NCBI GenBank assembly: GCA_023091665.1
Contig: JALJCQ010000013.1
Location: forward strand, 806,001 to 870,000
Direction: 5' to 3'
DNA: 64,000 nucleotides
DNA from: Pythium myriotylum
Taxonomy: Eukaryota; Oomycota; Peronosporomycetes; Pythiales; Pythiaceae
How positions within the stretch are numbered: the stretch's first letter is position 1; every line of letters starts with the position of its first letter. Of this stretch, positions 30,973 through 41,348 are shown piece after piece. The notes under the pieces were generated by a model that made no database searches, was not told the DNA's origin, and saw only the letters and a program-made list of their open reading frames with translations. The position numbers and the translations under genes are program-made.

Positions 30973-31358
30973 ACAGCGACCGAGTGAGCGAGCGGGTCAG
31001 CGTAGCGAGCGAGTCTCATCTCGAACGGATTCCAGTTGAGTCTTTGCGCTGGATTGCAGTCGGCGTCTTCGCACCGGTCGTGATGGTCGCGTTGGCCGCG
31101 TTTGCGTTGCTCTCGTGGTTTGCGGTGCTCTCATGATGGTCTCGTTGGACGCGTTTGTAGTGGATGGTTCTAGTGTTCCTTTGTTCCATGTTGGCGTATC
31201 GCCTGATTACCTTATCACCGTATCGCCCGATCACCTTATCGGCTTCTCGTGAGCTCTCACGAAATGTACAGTGTAATGCGTGTCAAATACAAAAACGCTC
31301 CCTTGATCTTGGCTTTCCTCGTCAGCAAGGCAAGTACTATAAAGCTCAATGGATCAGG
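30973..31358. repeat. Duplicated 3' flank of the cysteine-rich family
   Basis: Resembles 58328-58662, up to the shared sequence CAATGGATCAGG, where both copies lose homology at the same base. The shared flank shows that the pseudogene came from a segmental duplication and not from retroposition. Confidence 0.75.
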
Positions 31359-31812
31359 TCCACCTACCCACCTACTGGAGAATTTCCCTCCTTGACTGCA
31401 GACTGTATCAGTTGGTGAGCACGATCAGTTGGGAGATCTACGAATTCGGATCGCGAGTTGCTGATCTCCCCCGAACACTTTATAGATCTATGGATGCAGT
31501 GCACTATACGGAATACGGAGTTCTCATACCATCCGCAAGACCATCGCCCTCTACTCCGCATGTCGAGTGGGACGACACAGAAAACCCAATCGATCCGTCT
31601 CCACAATGGACTCATCTATCAAAATAGAGGTGAGATGTTCTGTCGTTGCTCTGGCAGGGATATCATCCGAACCGAGCAAACTTCAAATCTTAGTACGTAC
31701 CCTAAACCCTGATCCCTACCGTAGGGATTTATTAGAAGCCTTGCTAAAGCTAAAATTCCGGGTCTCGACAATCTAAATCTTTTTGTGGCCGTCAGACCAC
31801 AATCTGGAGAAG

Positions 31813-31813
<1 letters not shown>

Positions 31814-31843
<30 letters not shown>
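31814..31843 (+). repeat. G30 homopolymer run
   Basis: Thirty consecutive G, then one T and six C. A strong G-quadruplex-forming run; lengths of such runs are often unreliable in assemblies. Confidence 0.9.
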
Positions 31844-31844
<1 letters not shown>

Positions 31845-32061
31845 CCCCCCTCTGGACTCGAAGCGGTCGAAAACCAATTCCCTGTACAATTCGATAGAAA
31901 AGCTCATGGCAGGGGATGAGCTCGAAAAAGGGACACGGCGGACAAAACGAGGGATTCGAGCAAAAACCTCGCACTTCAACGCTCGCAAGAATCCCGCTTG
32001 TCGGCAACCGGCACGAGAGCCTCCACGCTTCGGCAAGCGCGACCATGGCGGCGAACAAAGA

Positions 32062-32298
32062 GGTCCGCGCGCGCGCAAGCCTGGCGCGAAAGGGTACAGT
32101 GACACGGACGTGGAGGCGCTCCTTAACTGTGCGAAGGCTGTTCTTCTAACGGGCAGCAACGCAGCAACGAATGAATGCGGTCCATCAACTTTACTGGAAC
32201 GAGCGCACCGTGCCGAACGTGCGCAGCCGCGCCACGTCCGCGGTGGGATTGCGTACCAGCGACATGAACAGGAATCATCGAGAGCGACAGACAACTGA
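32062..32298 (+). pseudogene. Decayed SANT/Myb-like domain fragment
   Basis: The segment KPGAKGYSDTDVEALLNCAK followed by a TGSN-type turn resembles a helical SANT/Myb-like domain frequent in oomycete repetitive proteins. Beyond it the fitting sequence moves to another frame near 32160. It is bounded by the G30 and C28 runs. Function cannot be inferred. Confidence 0.35.
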
Positions 32299-32301
32299 AA
32301 G

Positions 32302-32329
32302 CCCCCCCCCCCCCCCCCCCCCCCCCCCC
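32302..32329 (+). repeat. C28 homopolymer run
   Basis: Twenty-eight C, then A and seven more C. It is complementary to the G30 run about 0.46 kb upstream, so the two could pair. Confidence 0.9.
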
Positions 32330-32337
32330 ACCCCCCC

Positions 32338-34559
32338 ACGCAGCTCGCGGAAGTCAAGGCAGAAAGAGATCGCGAGCGAGAACAAGTTTACCGACTTGTC
32401 TCTCGTGTCCAATTTCTCTAGTACCAGAACTACAGAACACTGTACAAGGCTGCGGCCGTCGTTACGATCGATCGCCAAGCCGTTCCACTGCATCCCGAGT
32501 GAAATGCCTGGAGGTGTGATGCTCCGAAACGGCGATATTTTTTGGAATGTGGACGGCGTGGTTTCTGCGGGAGTCGCTTGTTTTCTAAAATTTAGGATAG
32601 AGCGCCGATTTAGCTTTAGGAAGGCTTCCAAGTCCTACGGGAATCGGTCCAATGATATGGTTTTCACAATCGATAATTAGTGGGAAACACTTGTGGATTC
32701 GAATACTCACGTTAGCCTCTCTTCGTGTCTCTTCGTCGGTTTCTCGTGTGATGAGACTTTTAAGATCAAGCCATTAAACTCGCAATGGATCCAGGAGTGG
32801 TATCTGTGTTCTTACACCGAAATGTAGTTGTGCTTGGAGTAGGTTGGTGATGCCGCTATGGACGAGCTGCGCTTTACCTGCGAGCGCACATAGGTGGAAG
32901 GCAAGCGACTGGGACAGCGTCGTCGTCATCGTCGTCCGTGCGCAGCGACGTACCCCTCGGGTTATCTTTCTAGCTGCCTTAGCGTTTGTTGTACCTGACG
33001 AAAAAGCCTAGTCCAGCGTGAGCAAGCAGCCTAGCTGCGCGAACGCGCGCGCTTGAAGCCCGCAAAGTCGTCCTCTGTATTGGTTATTTGGTTAGTGTCA
33101 ACACCCGAAAACAAACCCAGAACGCTATGACAAGTCGTACAGTCGTTCCATAGCAACGTGGTGAGGCCGTCGAAACGAAGCGAGTCGTTGCCGTATGCTC
33201 GGTCGAAGCACTCCTAGATGAATCCTTCATAAACCCTTCACAACTCTTTCGTTAGGGAATACATACCGATTCACAGTCAAAGAAGTTTAGTTGTTCACGC
33301 TGGTACAATATGTACAATCGAGAACAAATTGGAGCTCTGGCACAGCGATGCTCTCCAAATCAATTGGATTTCTCCCAAATATCATGTGCTCCTCCTGGCG
33401 CAGCGCGGCTTTGTATCACTCCGTATCTCTTCTGAGTCAGAAGAGATGTGACACTGGTAAATTTGTGGGGAGGCACTGGTACTGTAATCTGTCGGAAGAG
33501 GAGGCATCGAGTCCTTTTTGTGGGAGTCCTCCATGTGATACTGTAGACTCGAAGTTTAGTCCGCCTACTTCACGCAAGCTGCCGTACCGTGACTGCCGTA
33601 CTTCGTCTGTTCTGTGTGGAGGATCGTACAGCGCCGCAAAAAAATATGGCGCTCACCCGGAAAAGGCCGTGCTTTTGTGGATCTTAGTGGATGGAGGTAG
33701 GTATGGGGTTGCAGACTCCACTCGCGAGAAATCTCAGGCAAAGGCATCCTACATAGCAGCAAAGGCTGAGTGACTATGGATACGAGTGTCCCTCTCCCAT
33801 CTACTAAAGTTGATTACCTCGCGTTGATTGCCTTCGATCCGGATAACAGTTCTACGCGTGGCGCTCTCCACCAATCACGGGACGAGTTGTTTTGCCCCCA
33901 CTACCATCGACCACTACTCCACTAACTCTCTGTTCCATCCGCTATGCTCGTTACAGTGCTGTACTTTGTCGCAGGTCTTCTGTGTGTCGGGTTGGTTCGC
34001 TCATTGTAGTCTCGCTGTCAACGCTGGCCATACCCAGGATAGACTTCTCCGCCTCAATCCTCCAAACTGGACATCCGTTGGCATAACCCAGCGGCTGCGG
34101 CTTGGTTTGGTTGAGTTGAGATGTACTGGTCACATCGGATACAAGTCTGCTCCCACTCTATCCGTCTTCGCATTCAGTAGAAGATGCAACTCCTGCTAAA
34201 GGCACTGACGAGAGTCGAGATGGTCCCCATCTGAACGTGTATACGACTTGAGACTTGATCGTCTCCATATTCCCCACGTGGCTAGAACGTTGTTGGACTG
34301 GATGTCGCCTGTTGTTTTTATCGCGCCGTTCCTTGCTGACGCACGTGTGTACAACCACTGTACGATCGTCACGTCTTCCAAGGACAGAATGACCCGTGGT
34401 GCCATAAAAAAAAAGCAAGCAGAACATCAGAACAGTAGAGTGAGTCGATGAGGTGGTGGTTGTGGTGGTTATGATGATGATGCCGCTGCTGCTGATGATA
34501 CAACCATAGTCCATTGAGTCCATCGGTGTGAACCTGTCTACAACCACACCACGTTGGGC
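32338..34559. other. Long stretch without a recognisable gene
   Basis: Frames at 33291-33773 and elsewhere have no domain character. Composition is mixed. A short GTGGTTATGATGATG-type microsatellite lies near 34450-34500. I see nothing else. Confidence 0.4.
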
Positions 34560-34760
34560 TGTGACAGACTCAGAGGGCAACGCGGCATTGCAGGCCGAGC
34601 GGGACCTCCGTGGACGCAGGTCGTTGTCGAGCAAGAAATAGAGGTCAGCGCAACCAGTGCTGTACGCGAGATAGGATGGGAGACTTGGGAGCTGGCAAAC
34701 GTATCCATTGCTAGGTTTGCCAGATTGTCAGCCATCTTGTGTGGAACTCTGAAAACATAC
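34560..34760 (-). pseudogene. RNase H C-terminal scrap of a LINE
   Basis: The minus strand reads PHKMADNLANLAMDTFASSQV, closely matching the end of the LINE RNase H at 54590-54640 (NRMADAAANLAMDTRTSSQV). Only about 50-60 residues remain. Confidence 0.65.
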
Positions 34761-34789
34761 TGTTCCCTATGAACGCTACACTGATGCAC

Positions 34790-34860
34790 TGTATCCATAT
34801 GTGGAAACCCGAACCATCTTGTTGACGAACCGTCTCCTAGGTCTTCGATAGCCCAAAGTC
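34790..34860. repeat. Flank of inverted segmental duplication (left)
   Basis: Contains GACGAACCGTCTCC...GTCTTCGATA, matching in reverse complement the region 48067-48127. Together with the paralogous secreted genes at 35458 and 47653 this defines an inverted segmental duplication. Confidence 0.6.
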
Positions 34861-35404
34861 TACAACGTCGCCGGCTGGGAGTCATAACTCGTGTCGTCCG
34901 TCGGAAGGTTGGCTTCCTCCGGCTATCCGATCGACTGGATCGGGTCCTCGATCATCGAGGACCACGATGCCAGAATGGCTCAACCATACGAGTTAGCTGT
35001 ACTCACATCACAGATTCTACGGTCCAACTCGCGGACGGACCAAAACAACGCTCCTCGAACGTCTACCCAGACGTCCCCCGTAGGTCACACCTCTACATCA
35101 CCCGGGATGGACAGTCGGGTCTTCAATTTGTTTCTTTGTTGTTTTTTTTAATATTGAAGTTGGGGACGATGCGATGACAGGCCATGAGTCTTAGGCAGTA
35201 CACTGCTACTAGTTCCATGGACTACTACTAGTTCCATGGACAGTCGCATCTCCCGGATGCATTCCGAGCGGTAGCTACAGATAGTACAGGATAGCTGTGG
35301 CATCGTCTTTAGAACCTGTCGCGACGCGACAGCAGTGTGGGTTGCATGCTTCTGGAGCATTCAGCGTTCTCATGAAGTCGTAGCCGAGTTCGATCTACAA
35401 GTTC

Positions 35405-35421
35405 TCATTCTTCCATTCGCT
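35405..35421 (+). promoter_or_regulatory. Putative oomycete initiator
   Basis: TCATTCTTCCATTCGCT, about 37-53 bases upstream of the ATG at 35458. The paralogue at 47653 has a matching CCCATTCCTCCATTTGCT upstream of its ATG. Conservation between diverged paralogues supports a core promoter. Confidence 0.55.
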
Positions 35422-35457
35422 GTCATCTCCTCACTCACAACCAGCCCACCCGACACC

Positions 35458-35928
35458 ATGTTCACCAAGACATGTTGGATCGCCCTCGCTATTGCGCTCT
35501 ATACGTCCGAGACTGCTACAGCCAACCAAAATGCACGACAGGTTGATCCGAAAACGCCCCTCGTCAGCAAGCTTACATCGGACCCATCCCTCGCCGACGT
35601 CCCAGTGCCCGCCGGTGCCACGTTCGGTAGCAGCGCGGTGATGCGTTACCCCAATGGCACCGAGGTCTATGCCGCCAAGTACGGCACAGACACCTCGGAG
35701 ACGGCTGCTCGCAAGGCCGACGCGGCAAGCTCTGACGATGACGACGATGACGGCACCGATGCTTCGACCTCCTCAAACGGCGCGAAGGCGCCCCTCGTCA
35801 GCAAGCTTACATCAAACCCATCCCTCGCCGACGTCCCAGTGCCCGCCAGTGCCACGTTCGGTAGCAGCGCGGTGATGCGTTACCCCAATGGCACCGAGGT
35901 CTATGCCGTCAAGTATGGACGTGATTGA
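35458..35928 (+). CDS. Secreted two-repeat protein
   Basis: 156 residues. The start is the ATG in GACACCATG, giving a signal peptide (FTKTCWIALAIALYTSETATA). The body holds two near-identical blocks of about 43 residues (PLVSKLTS..PSLADVPVPA.ATFGSSAVMRYPNGTEVYA.KYG), separated by a linker with a run of Asp and Ser/Thr. One possible N-glycosylation site (NGT) lies in each block. The signal peptide is nearly the same as in the minus-strand gene at 46904-47653, and both share an SS.[VL]M...NG motif, so they are diverged paralogues. No known domain; likely a secreted protein of the host or environment interface. Confidence 0.75.
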   Translation: MFTKTCWIALAIALYTSETATANQNARQVDPKTPLVSKLTSDPSLADVPVPAGATFGSSAVMRYPNGTEVYAAKYGTDTSETAARKADAASSDDDDDDGTDASTSSNGAKAPLVSKLTSNPSLADVPVPASATFGSSAVMRYPNGTEVYAVKYGRD

Positions 35929-36085
35929 TCGTGGAAAGGAGATGTACCAACCGCTTCGTGTAGATGTCCTGTATAATGTGTGCTCGTGCGTGCAAATGTG
36001 TGGTCTGGTCAGGAGTAGGTAGACAAACTATCCACTCTTCATCAATCCTACAAAGGGTACTAGCTTTAACCCCTCTACTCCCAAC

Positions 36086-36130
36086 GTCGTAAGTTACGAC
36101 ATTGGGCTTTTCAATGTCGTAAGTTACGAC
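36086..36130. repeat. Subterminal palindromic repeats of piggyBac element
   Basis: Two copies of GTCGTAAGTTACGAC 30 bases apart (the second with 11-base perfect arms). A third copy sits at 39077-39091 near the other end. Their placement suggests transposase-binding sites. Confidence 0.8.
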
Positions 36131-36214
36131 ATTGAAAATATCCGATACAAAACAACAGAGCCCCAAAACGCCATACTTTATCCAAGTCACTTTTTGGTGT
36201 CCAAAGAGCATAAG

Positions 36215-38803
36215 ATGTCGCAGTTCGATTGGGCCAAGTTCATAAAATGGACAGGGATAGGTCTAAACGAAGTGCGGGAAGGGGAAGGTGATGAGCGGGA
36301 TGTGCGAGGCCGCGGAACCGTTCATTTCGCATTCTTCGACCGATGGTTCGCGTCCGTGGAAGCACGCGTGGAAGACGCGTGGAGGCGGTCGCGGCCGAAG
36401 CGCGTACGAGTGATGTAGCCGCAGATAAGCGCACCTCTCCAGTCACTGCTCGTGATATTGACTTCAAACACTTATGGCGGCGGCTACGCGCAGAAGGCTG
36501 GTCGGCAAAGCGACCAACGGGTCTCGCGAATGTTTGGACGTACACCACGCCCGATGGTGGTCACATCTTGTGGGAGAGGATGCTGTTGTTGAATATGCTC
36601 TCTCATCTGCTCAAACTGAAAATGGAGAAGCTGATGACGAAGCAGATGACGTGGCGCCAGGAGATGAATTCGATTCCGTTCCCGACACTAGTCGTGCAAC
36701 AACGGGCGTTAGTCCGCACGATGCGGATGGAACACTCTTCGACCAGGCCGATGTTCGCGCATCTCAGATAGACACGACCATTCAGCTCTCACAAAGGACA
36801 CTAGACGCAGTTTTTGAACCTGAGAGTGCTGATCTATCTCAAGCAGCTGTACCACGAGCGTTTCGGTTATCCGAGAGCGATCTTGAGAGAAACGAGCGCG
36901 AAGCCGCCGCTGGTCTCCATCTCCTATCAGAAGCCTCGGCAGACGAGAGCGATGAAGAGCCACAACAAAGAACCCAAACAACCCGCGCAATACTGACATC
37001 GGCAAAGTACGACCCGAATTATCTCGCAGAATGCGAGAACTCTGACGCTTACGAAAGTCTCAGCTCGGGAGGTAGTGAAGATGACAACGTTGAAGACGGA
37101 GATGATGATCCGCAGCCAGCAGATCTGGTCTCTGACGATGATTTTGCCCCCAATGATGAGATAGTCGCGCTTATGGACGATGCGTTTACTTCCTCGCTTC
37201 GTATTGGTGATAGTGGACTCGATAACCAAGAGATCAAAAAGAGGGAGGAAGCCCTGCGCGGTACACAGTGGTCCGCAGCTTCGTCTACATTTGAGGACGA
37301 CATGAGTGTGACAGCATACCCTGGAATGTTCAGGCTCGACCAGTCGTGGGTCTTCGACGGCTCAGTCATTCACCTCTCGAAACGTTCTTCTATTTCATGC
37401 CGAAATCTTTGTGGGTAATGATCTGCGAGGAGACTAACCGGTACAATCTCCAACAAATACCACGACGAGCAGTTGATGTTCGAGCAAAACAGTCAGATCA
37501 ACGAAAAGAGACCCTCAAGCAGATTAGGCGTCGACTCAAAACGAAGCCTGCGTATGAACCTCAGGAAATTCTACACGTGATTGGCCTGCTGATTGGGTGC
37601 ATGCTGTGCCCGCAAAAGCGATCGTTCTCTGCGCACTGGGCGATGACCGACGACGCTGTTGTTCCCGCAGGGAACTTTGGGCGATTCATGGCTCGCAACC
37701 GTTGTCAAGACATTCTCCGTGATCTCCACTTCGTTGATAATGAGGCAGACCACGCACGTGATAAGATCTGGAAGTTGCGACCAGTTGTGGATAAGATGCA
37801 GCAACGCTTCCTCTCTGGGTGGACGCTTCCAGCTGTGTTCTCTTTTGATGAAGGAGTCCTTCCAGCGACAATTCCGAGGGGCCAATTTACGTTTTCAAGA
37901 TCTCTGGCTGTCCCTTCAATGCTTGCGTTTCACTGGTGGGATCGAAAGCCCGTTCATTCCCTTTGCACGGGCTCTGTGATGGCGAAGTCTGAATTTACAC
38001 GACATGTCAAGCGCCTCGGCAGGATCAGCGTCCCCTGTCCAGCGCCGGTGACGGATTATCAGCGCTGGATGGGTGGTGTCGATGTACATGATCAGCTCCG
38101 GCTGCAGATTTATTCGCTACAAACATCAACGCGCTTCCGCAAGTACTATAAGAGCCTCTTCCTGGGGTTTGTTGATCTCGCGCTCGTGAATGCCTATATT
38201 ACTCATAAAGAGGCTGCACGACTAGACGGTGCAAACCCAATGAAACGCGGCGCGTGGTTTGGAGTGCTAATGCACCAACTACTTCAACTCAAGGACGTGG
38301 ACTTTACCGGTGTTGTGGAGACGCCACCGCCGGAGCAGCGCAAGCGCAAGCGGCCCTCGCTCGCTCTTTCGCATAAACTTGAACAAAGTGAAGACTGGGT
38401 CACTGTCTCTGGAATTTAAAAGCGTCGTCAGCGGTCGTGCAAGGTGTGCGCGCTTCTGCGCGAAGACCCGAAGAAGAAATCCTTTGCAACTACCTTTTTC
38501 TGCGAGAAATGCTCGGTAGATGACGCCAAATGCTGGCTGTGCAACAAAAGTCGACGCGAGTACAAGGGCGTGCTCAAGACCTGTTTTGACATTTGGCATG
38601 AGGACTTTTCATGCGGGCAGAGCGTTCCATCTCACCTTGGAAAGGGCTTCGTACTGCGCCGCCCAGGTCAAAAGACCGGCGCTCACAAAGCTACGCGTCG
38701 AGATCGCCAGCTTCGTGCGAGGCGCGAACTGCAGCTTGTGGACGGCGACATTGACGAAGAATTGAAGAATGACGAGCCCAGCGACTCTGGTGACTTCATG
38801 TAA
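36215..38803 (+). pseudogene. piggyBac transposase, frameshifted and internally deleted
   Basis: Starts near 36215 (MSQFDWAKFIKW) and moves through frames at about 36.4 and 37.35 kb. An acidic N-terminal half is followed by the DDE_Tnp_1_7-type core from about 37390. The first catalytic Asp is in SFDEGVLP (about 37850). Immediately after it, at about 37870, the sequence jumps to IPRGQFTFSR: the segment of roughly 90 residues that normally carries the second Asp is missing. DYQRWMGGVDVHDQ (third acidic motif) remains. An in-frame TAA at 38417-38419 separates the C-terminal Cys-rich zinc finger (CKVC, CEKC, CWLC). The protein cannot be an active transposase. Confidence 0.85.
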
Positions 38804-39076
38804 TCGACTGATGAGTGTGCGATAAGCTATCCAAAGTGTCTGATTTCTTGATCTAGTGTACTTGCTATGTCGGAAATTCTGAAGTGTTGGGCCACTGTGT
38901 GCAGCACATCTGTGTTGACTGCTTTCTGATTCCCAGATAGTTACGACATACGTTGCTCGGGCCCCGTGAATTGTGCCGTAAATGTGACGACGTAGTCTGA
39001 AAAACCTGTTGAGAATTTATTCACCTATCCCGATGTGGATAGTCTCTACCATACAAATCTGCAGGTACAAACGGAT
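38804..39076. other. 3' non-coding part of piggyBac element
   Basis: No gene; leads to the right subterminal repeat and terminal inverted repeat. Confidence 0.6.
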
Positions 39077-39135
39077 GTCGTAAGTTACGACAAAGAGCTT
39101 CTCGGTTCGGTGGCCCGATTTTGGGAGTAGAGGGG

Positions 39136-39373
39136 TTAATGAATAGGCTTGTTTCTCGACACTACTTTCGACTTCTTTTGTTTTTGTTTCAGTTGGCATT
39201 GGTGCATCAACCTTCGTCGCACTCTTCCACGTGGGGTATGCTGCTCTTCACCATCCGTGTTGTGAGATTCCGCCTGACATGATCAGACGAATCACGGCTG
39301 AAGTTTGCGACAAGCTCGAGTCATGGTCAGGGCAATATTCGACTGACACAAAATGAGATTGTGACAGTCGTGT
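39136..39373. other. Spacer right of piggyBac
   Basis: Starts with the right TTAA target copy. No gene is recognised. Confidence 0.4.
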
Positions 39374-39700
39374 TTGCGATACTTTGTTGATAAGACACCC
39401 TCGCTTGTCGTCATCGGGGACAGCGCCCTGATTCTCCGCCAACTCCGAGACCATCGGCCACCACGCAACGTGACCCTCCTTGTCCTTTACCAGCGAGCAC
39501 GACCGCTAGCAGATGCACTCGGAATCGAAAGCTGGATACTACAGTACACCATTATCGAACGCACAACAAGCAGACATCCTCGGCGTCCGCGAAGTGTCAA
39601 GCGACTGCATACGAGCGCTGGAGGCTCCGGTTCAGAGGTGCCTTGTACCTCTTCAAATGAGCATACTCCTCTAGTGGCGTCCATTGGAACTGGGTGTCTG
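39374..39700 (+). pseudogene. RNase H fragment (middle part)
   Basis: VVIGDSALILRQLRDHRPPRN and LYQRARPLADALGIESW match the middle of the RNase H domain in the LINEs at 54400-54560 and 59200-59310. The frame then becomes unrelated. Confidence 0.65.
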
Positions 39701-39764
39701 CGGTCAACCCGGTGACGAGGCCCCTGTACTCGACTTGGTTATTTGTAGCCGTTCGCGCGGCGTG

Positions 39765-40034
39765 TTACATTGCTGCTGTGTACACAACCGTTGCGTGGGT
39801 AGCTTTACCGGTAATGCGTGCAATTACTGCTCCTGAGCCCCCAGGCCCAGGGTTTCCGCGTGACTCGCCGTCGAAGAAAAAAAGGTACTTCCAAAAGATG
39901 TGGGCGTTATTCTTTTGCGTATGTGCCGTGGTTGATGCAGTGTGGGCATCCGACCTTTTGTTGAGTCCGGTCCCACAAGCTGAGCCGGTTCCCTTTGACG
40001 CGTACCAGTAGGGTTCGTTGCGAATCGATCGCAC
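39765..40034 (-). pseudogene. RNase H fragment (N-terminal part)
   Basis: The minus strand reads FFFDGESRGNPGPGGSGAV, the first catalytic Asp region of LINE RNase H (compare FFDGGSRGNPGAGG near 54230). It is on the opposite strand to the adjacent fragment, so it is a separate remnant. Confidence 0.7.
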
Positions 40035-40122
40035 CTGGCAAGTTTGTGATGATGATGGAAATGAAGTCTATTGAGTTCATCTAGTGAATCCTAATAGCTT
40101 GGGGAGGCTTCGATCAAGCGAC

Positions 40123-40290
40123 TTACTGAATCTCAACGTGGGGGGCCTGGGAGATCCACCACGGACGCAGGTCGTTGAGAAGCTTGTGTGGCAGGTCATC
40201 GTGACCTGCACTAGGGGTGACGTGGTTGACGTGTAGGAAGAATTCCTTGCAGGTCAAAACGTGAACGGTCCACAATTTAGACCACACAAG
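40123..40290 (-). pseudogene. RNase H tail fragment
   Basis: KLLNDLRPWWISQAP matches the extreme C-terminus of the LINE frame ending at 59499 (NDLRPWWPSQ). Confidence 0.55.
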
Positions 40291-40509
40291 GTTTTTTCCT
40301 TGGTCACGTCGAGAGGTCATAGGTTTATATATGGGTCATTGGGTGGTCACCAGCGAGCACCTGCTCTGGCAAAGTGACAAGTGGAGTTTTCTCATTCAGT
40401 CAGGCAGTCATTGTTTGAAACCCACTCCCGCACACAAGTCCGCCCACCTTACCTCGCTGGTCGCCGCTGCGCTCCTCACCCTATGCCCTCCCAACTCCGA
40501 GTCCGCGCC

Positions 40510-41049
40510 ATGGCCACTGGAGCTGTCCGTATGTTGGACACGCCTGCTCGTCCCGCTGGAATCGCACTGCTCAACACCCAGCCGTTGCCCCCGACCCTGG
40601 ACACCCGTAGCGCAATGATGGCCATTCAGGCCAGCCTGAACCGCCTTCACGGTGATGAGGCTGGCACTCTGCAAGTCTCGGAGGCTGAAGTGACTTCGTC
40701 CCCGTCCGATCCGCATGGCCGCAAGAACCGGCTCCGCGTCGAGCCAGCCGTGGTTCCCTCTTACTCTCCTTCCATCGACGAGGCAGTCGACGCTCAAGCT
40801 GCCAACTCGATCGTCGATACGCGTGACGGCCGGACCAAGATCTACATTGGTGGCTACGAGTTTACCCGGGCCAATATCACGCGCATAAAGATCAGCTATC
40901 GGTGCAGCTTTTACAGAAGCCAAGCTTGTCCAGCGAGGCTGGAGTTTTACGGGTTGCGGATGGTTTCCACGTACCCATGGTGGAGAATCACGTGCGCGAC
41001 CTTTCCGAACAAAACCGACACACTACTCCACCATTACCGGTGCAACTAG
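40510..41049 (+). CDS. Protein with FLYWCH-like zinc finger
   Basis: 179 residues from the ATG at 40510. The C-terminal half has a FLYWCH-type pattern (KIYIGGYEFTRANITR, YRC, then ACPARLEFYG). An Ala/Pro-rich N-terminus precedes it. FLYWCH fingers are often the N-terminal DNA-binding part of MULE-type transposases, and one lies directly downstream on the same strand. It may be that transposase's upstream exon, a separate accessory protein, or a remnant; no splice joining was found. Confidence 0.45.
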   Translation: MATGAVRMLDTPARPAGIALLNTQPLPPTLDTRSAMMAIQASLNRLHGDEAGTLQVSEAEVTSSPSDPHGRKNRLRVEPAVVPSYSPSIDEAVDAQAANSIVDTRDGRTKIYIGGYEFTRANITRIKISYRCSFYRSQACPARLEFYGLRMVSTYPWWRITCATFPNKTDTLLHHYRCN

Positions 41050-41348
41050 GTGGATCAGCAAGTGCTCTCAACATCTGCTTCCAAAGAGAGAAAGAGCAGC
41101 CACAACATTGAAACCATGGGGCACAGAGCTCGTGGCCACAAAGGCGTGAAAGCTGGCGATGGAAATGTCGCGGACGACTTGGCGCCCAGACAGAGCAATC
41201 ACTGTGGAATTCTTTGCTTCACTTGAGTCGATTTCTCGACTTCACAACTTTCGGTAAGGCAAACGTGGGCTACGTCACCTCCACATACAATGGCAGGCAT
41301 CAATGGTGAGCATCAGCTGGCAATACTATTGAATAGGTTCTTAGCGAA

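Larger units (their letters stand above)
36070..39135 (+). mobile_element. piggyBac-like DNA transposon with intact ends, deleted core
   Basis: Perfect 15-base terminal inverted repeats (36070-36084 and 39121-39135; CCCCTCTACTCCCAA) lie next to TTAA on both sides (36066-36069 and 39136-39139). TTAA insertion is the hallmark of piggyBac. Subterminal palindromes GTCGTAAGTTACGAC occur at 36086-36100, 36116-36130 and 39077-39091. It contains a broken piggyBac transposase. Confidence 0.92.

Noticed and set aside
31783..32298. Frame with a poly-Gly run from the G30 tract
   Set aside because: The Gly run is an artefact of the homopolymer; only the SANT-like piece further on has protein character.
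33291..33773. 160-codon plus-strand frame
   Set aside because: No domain, no signal peptide, composition like random sequence.
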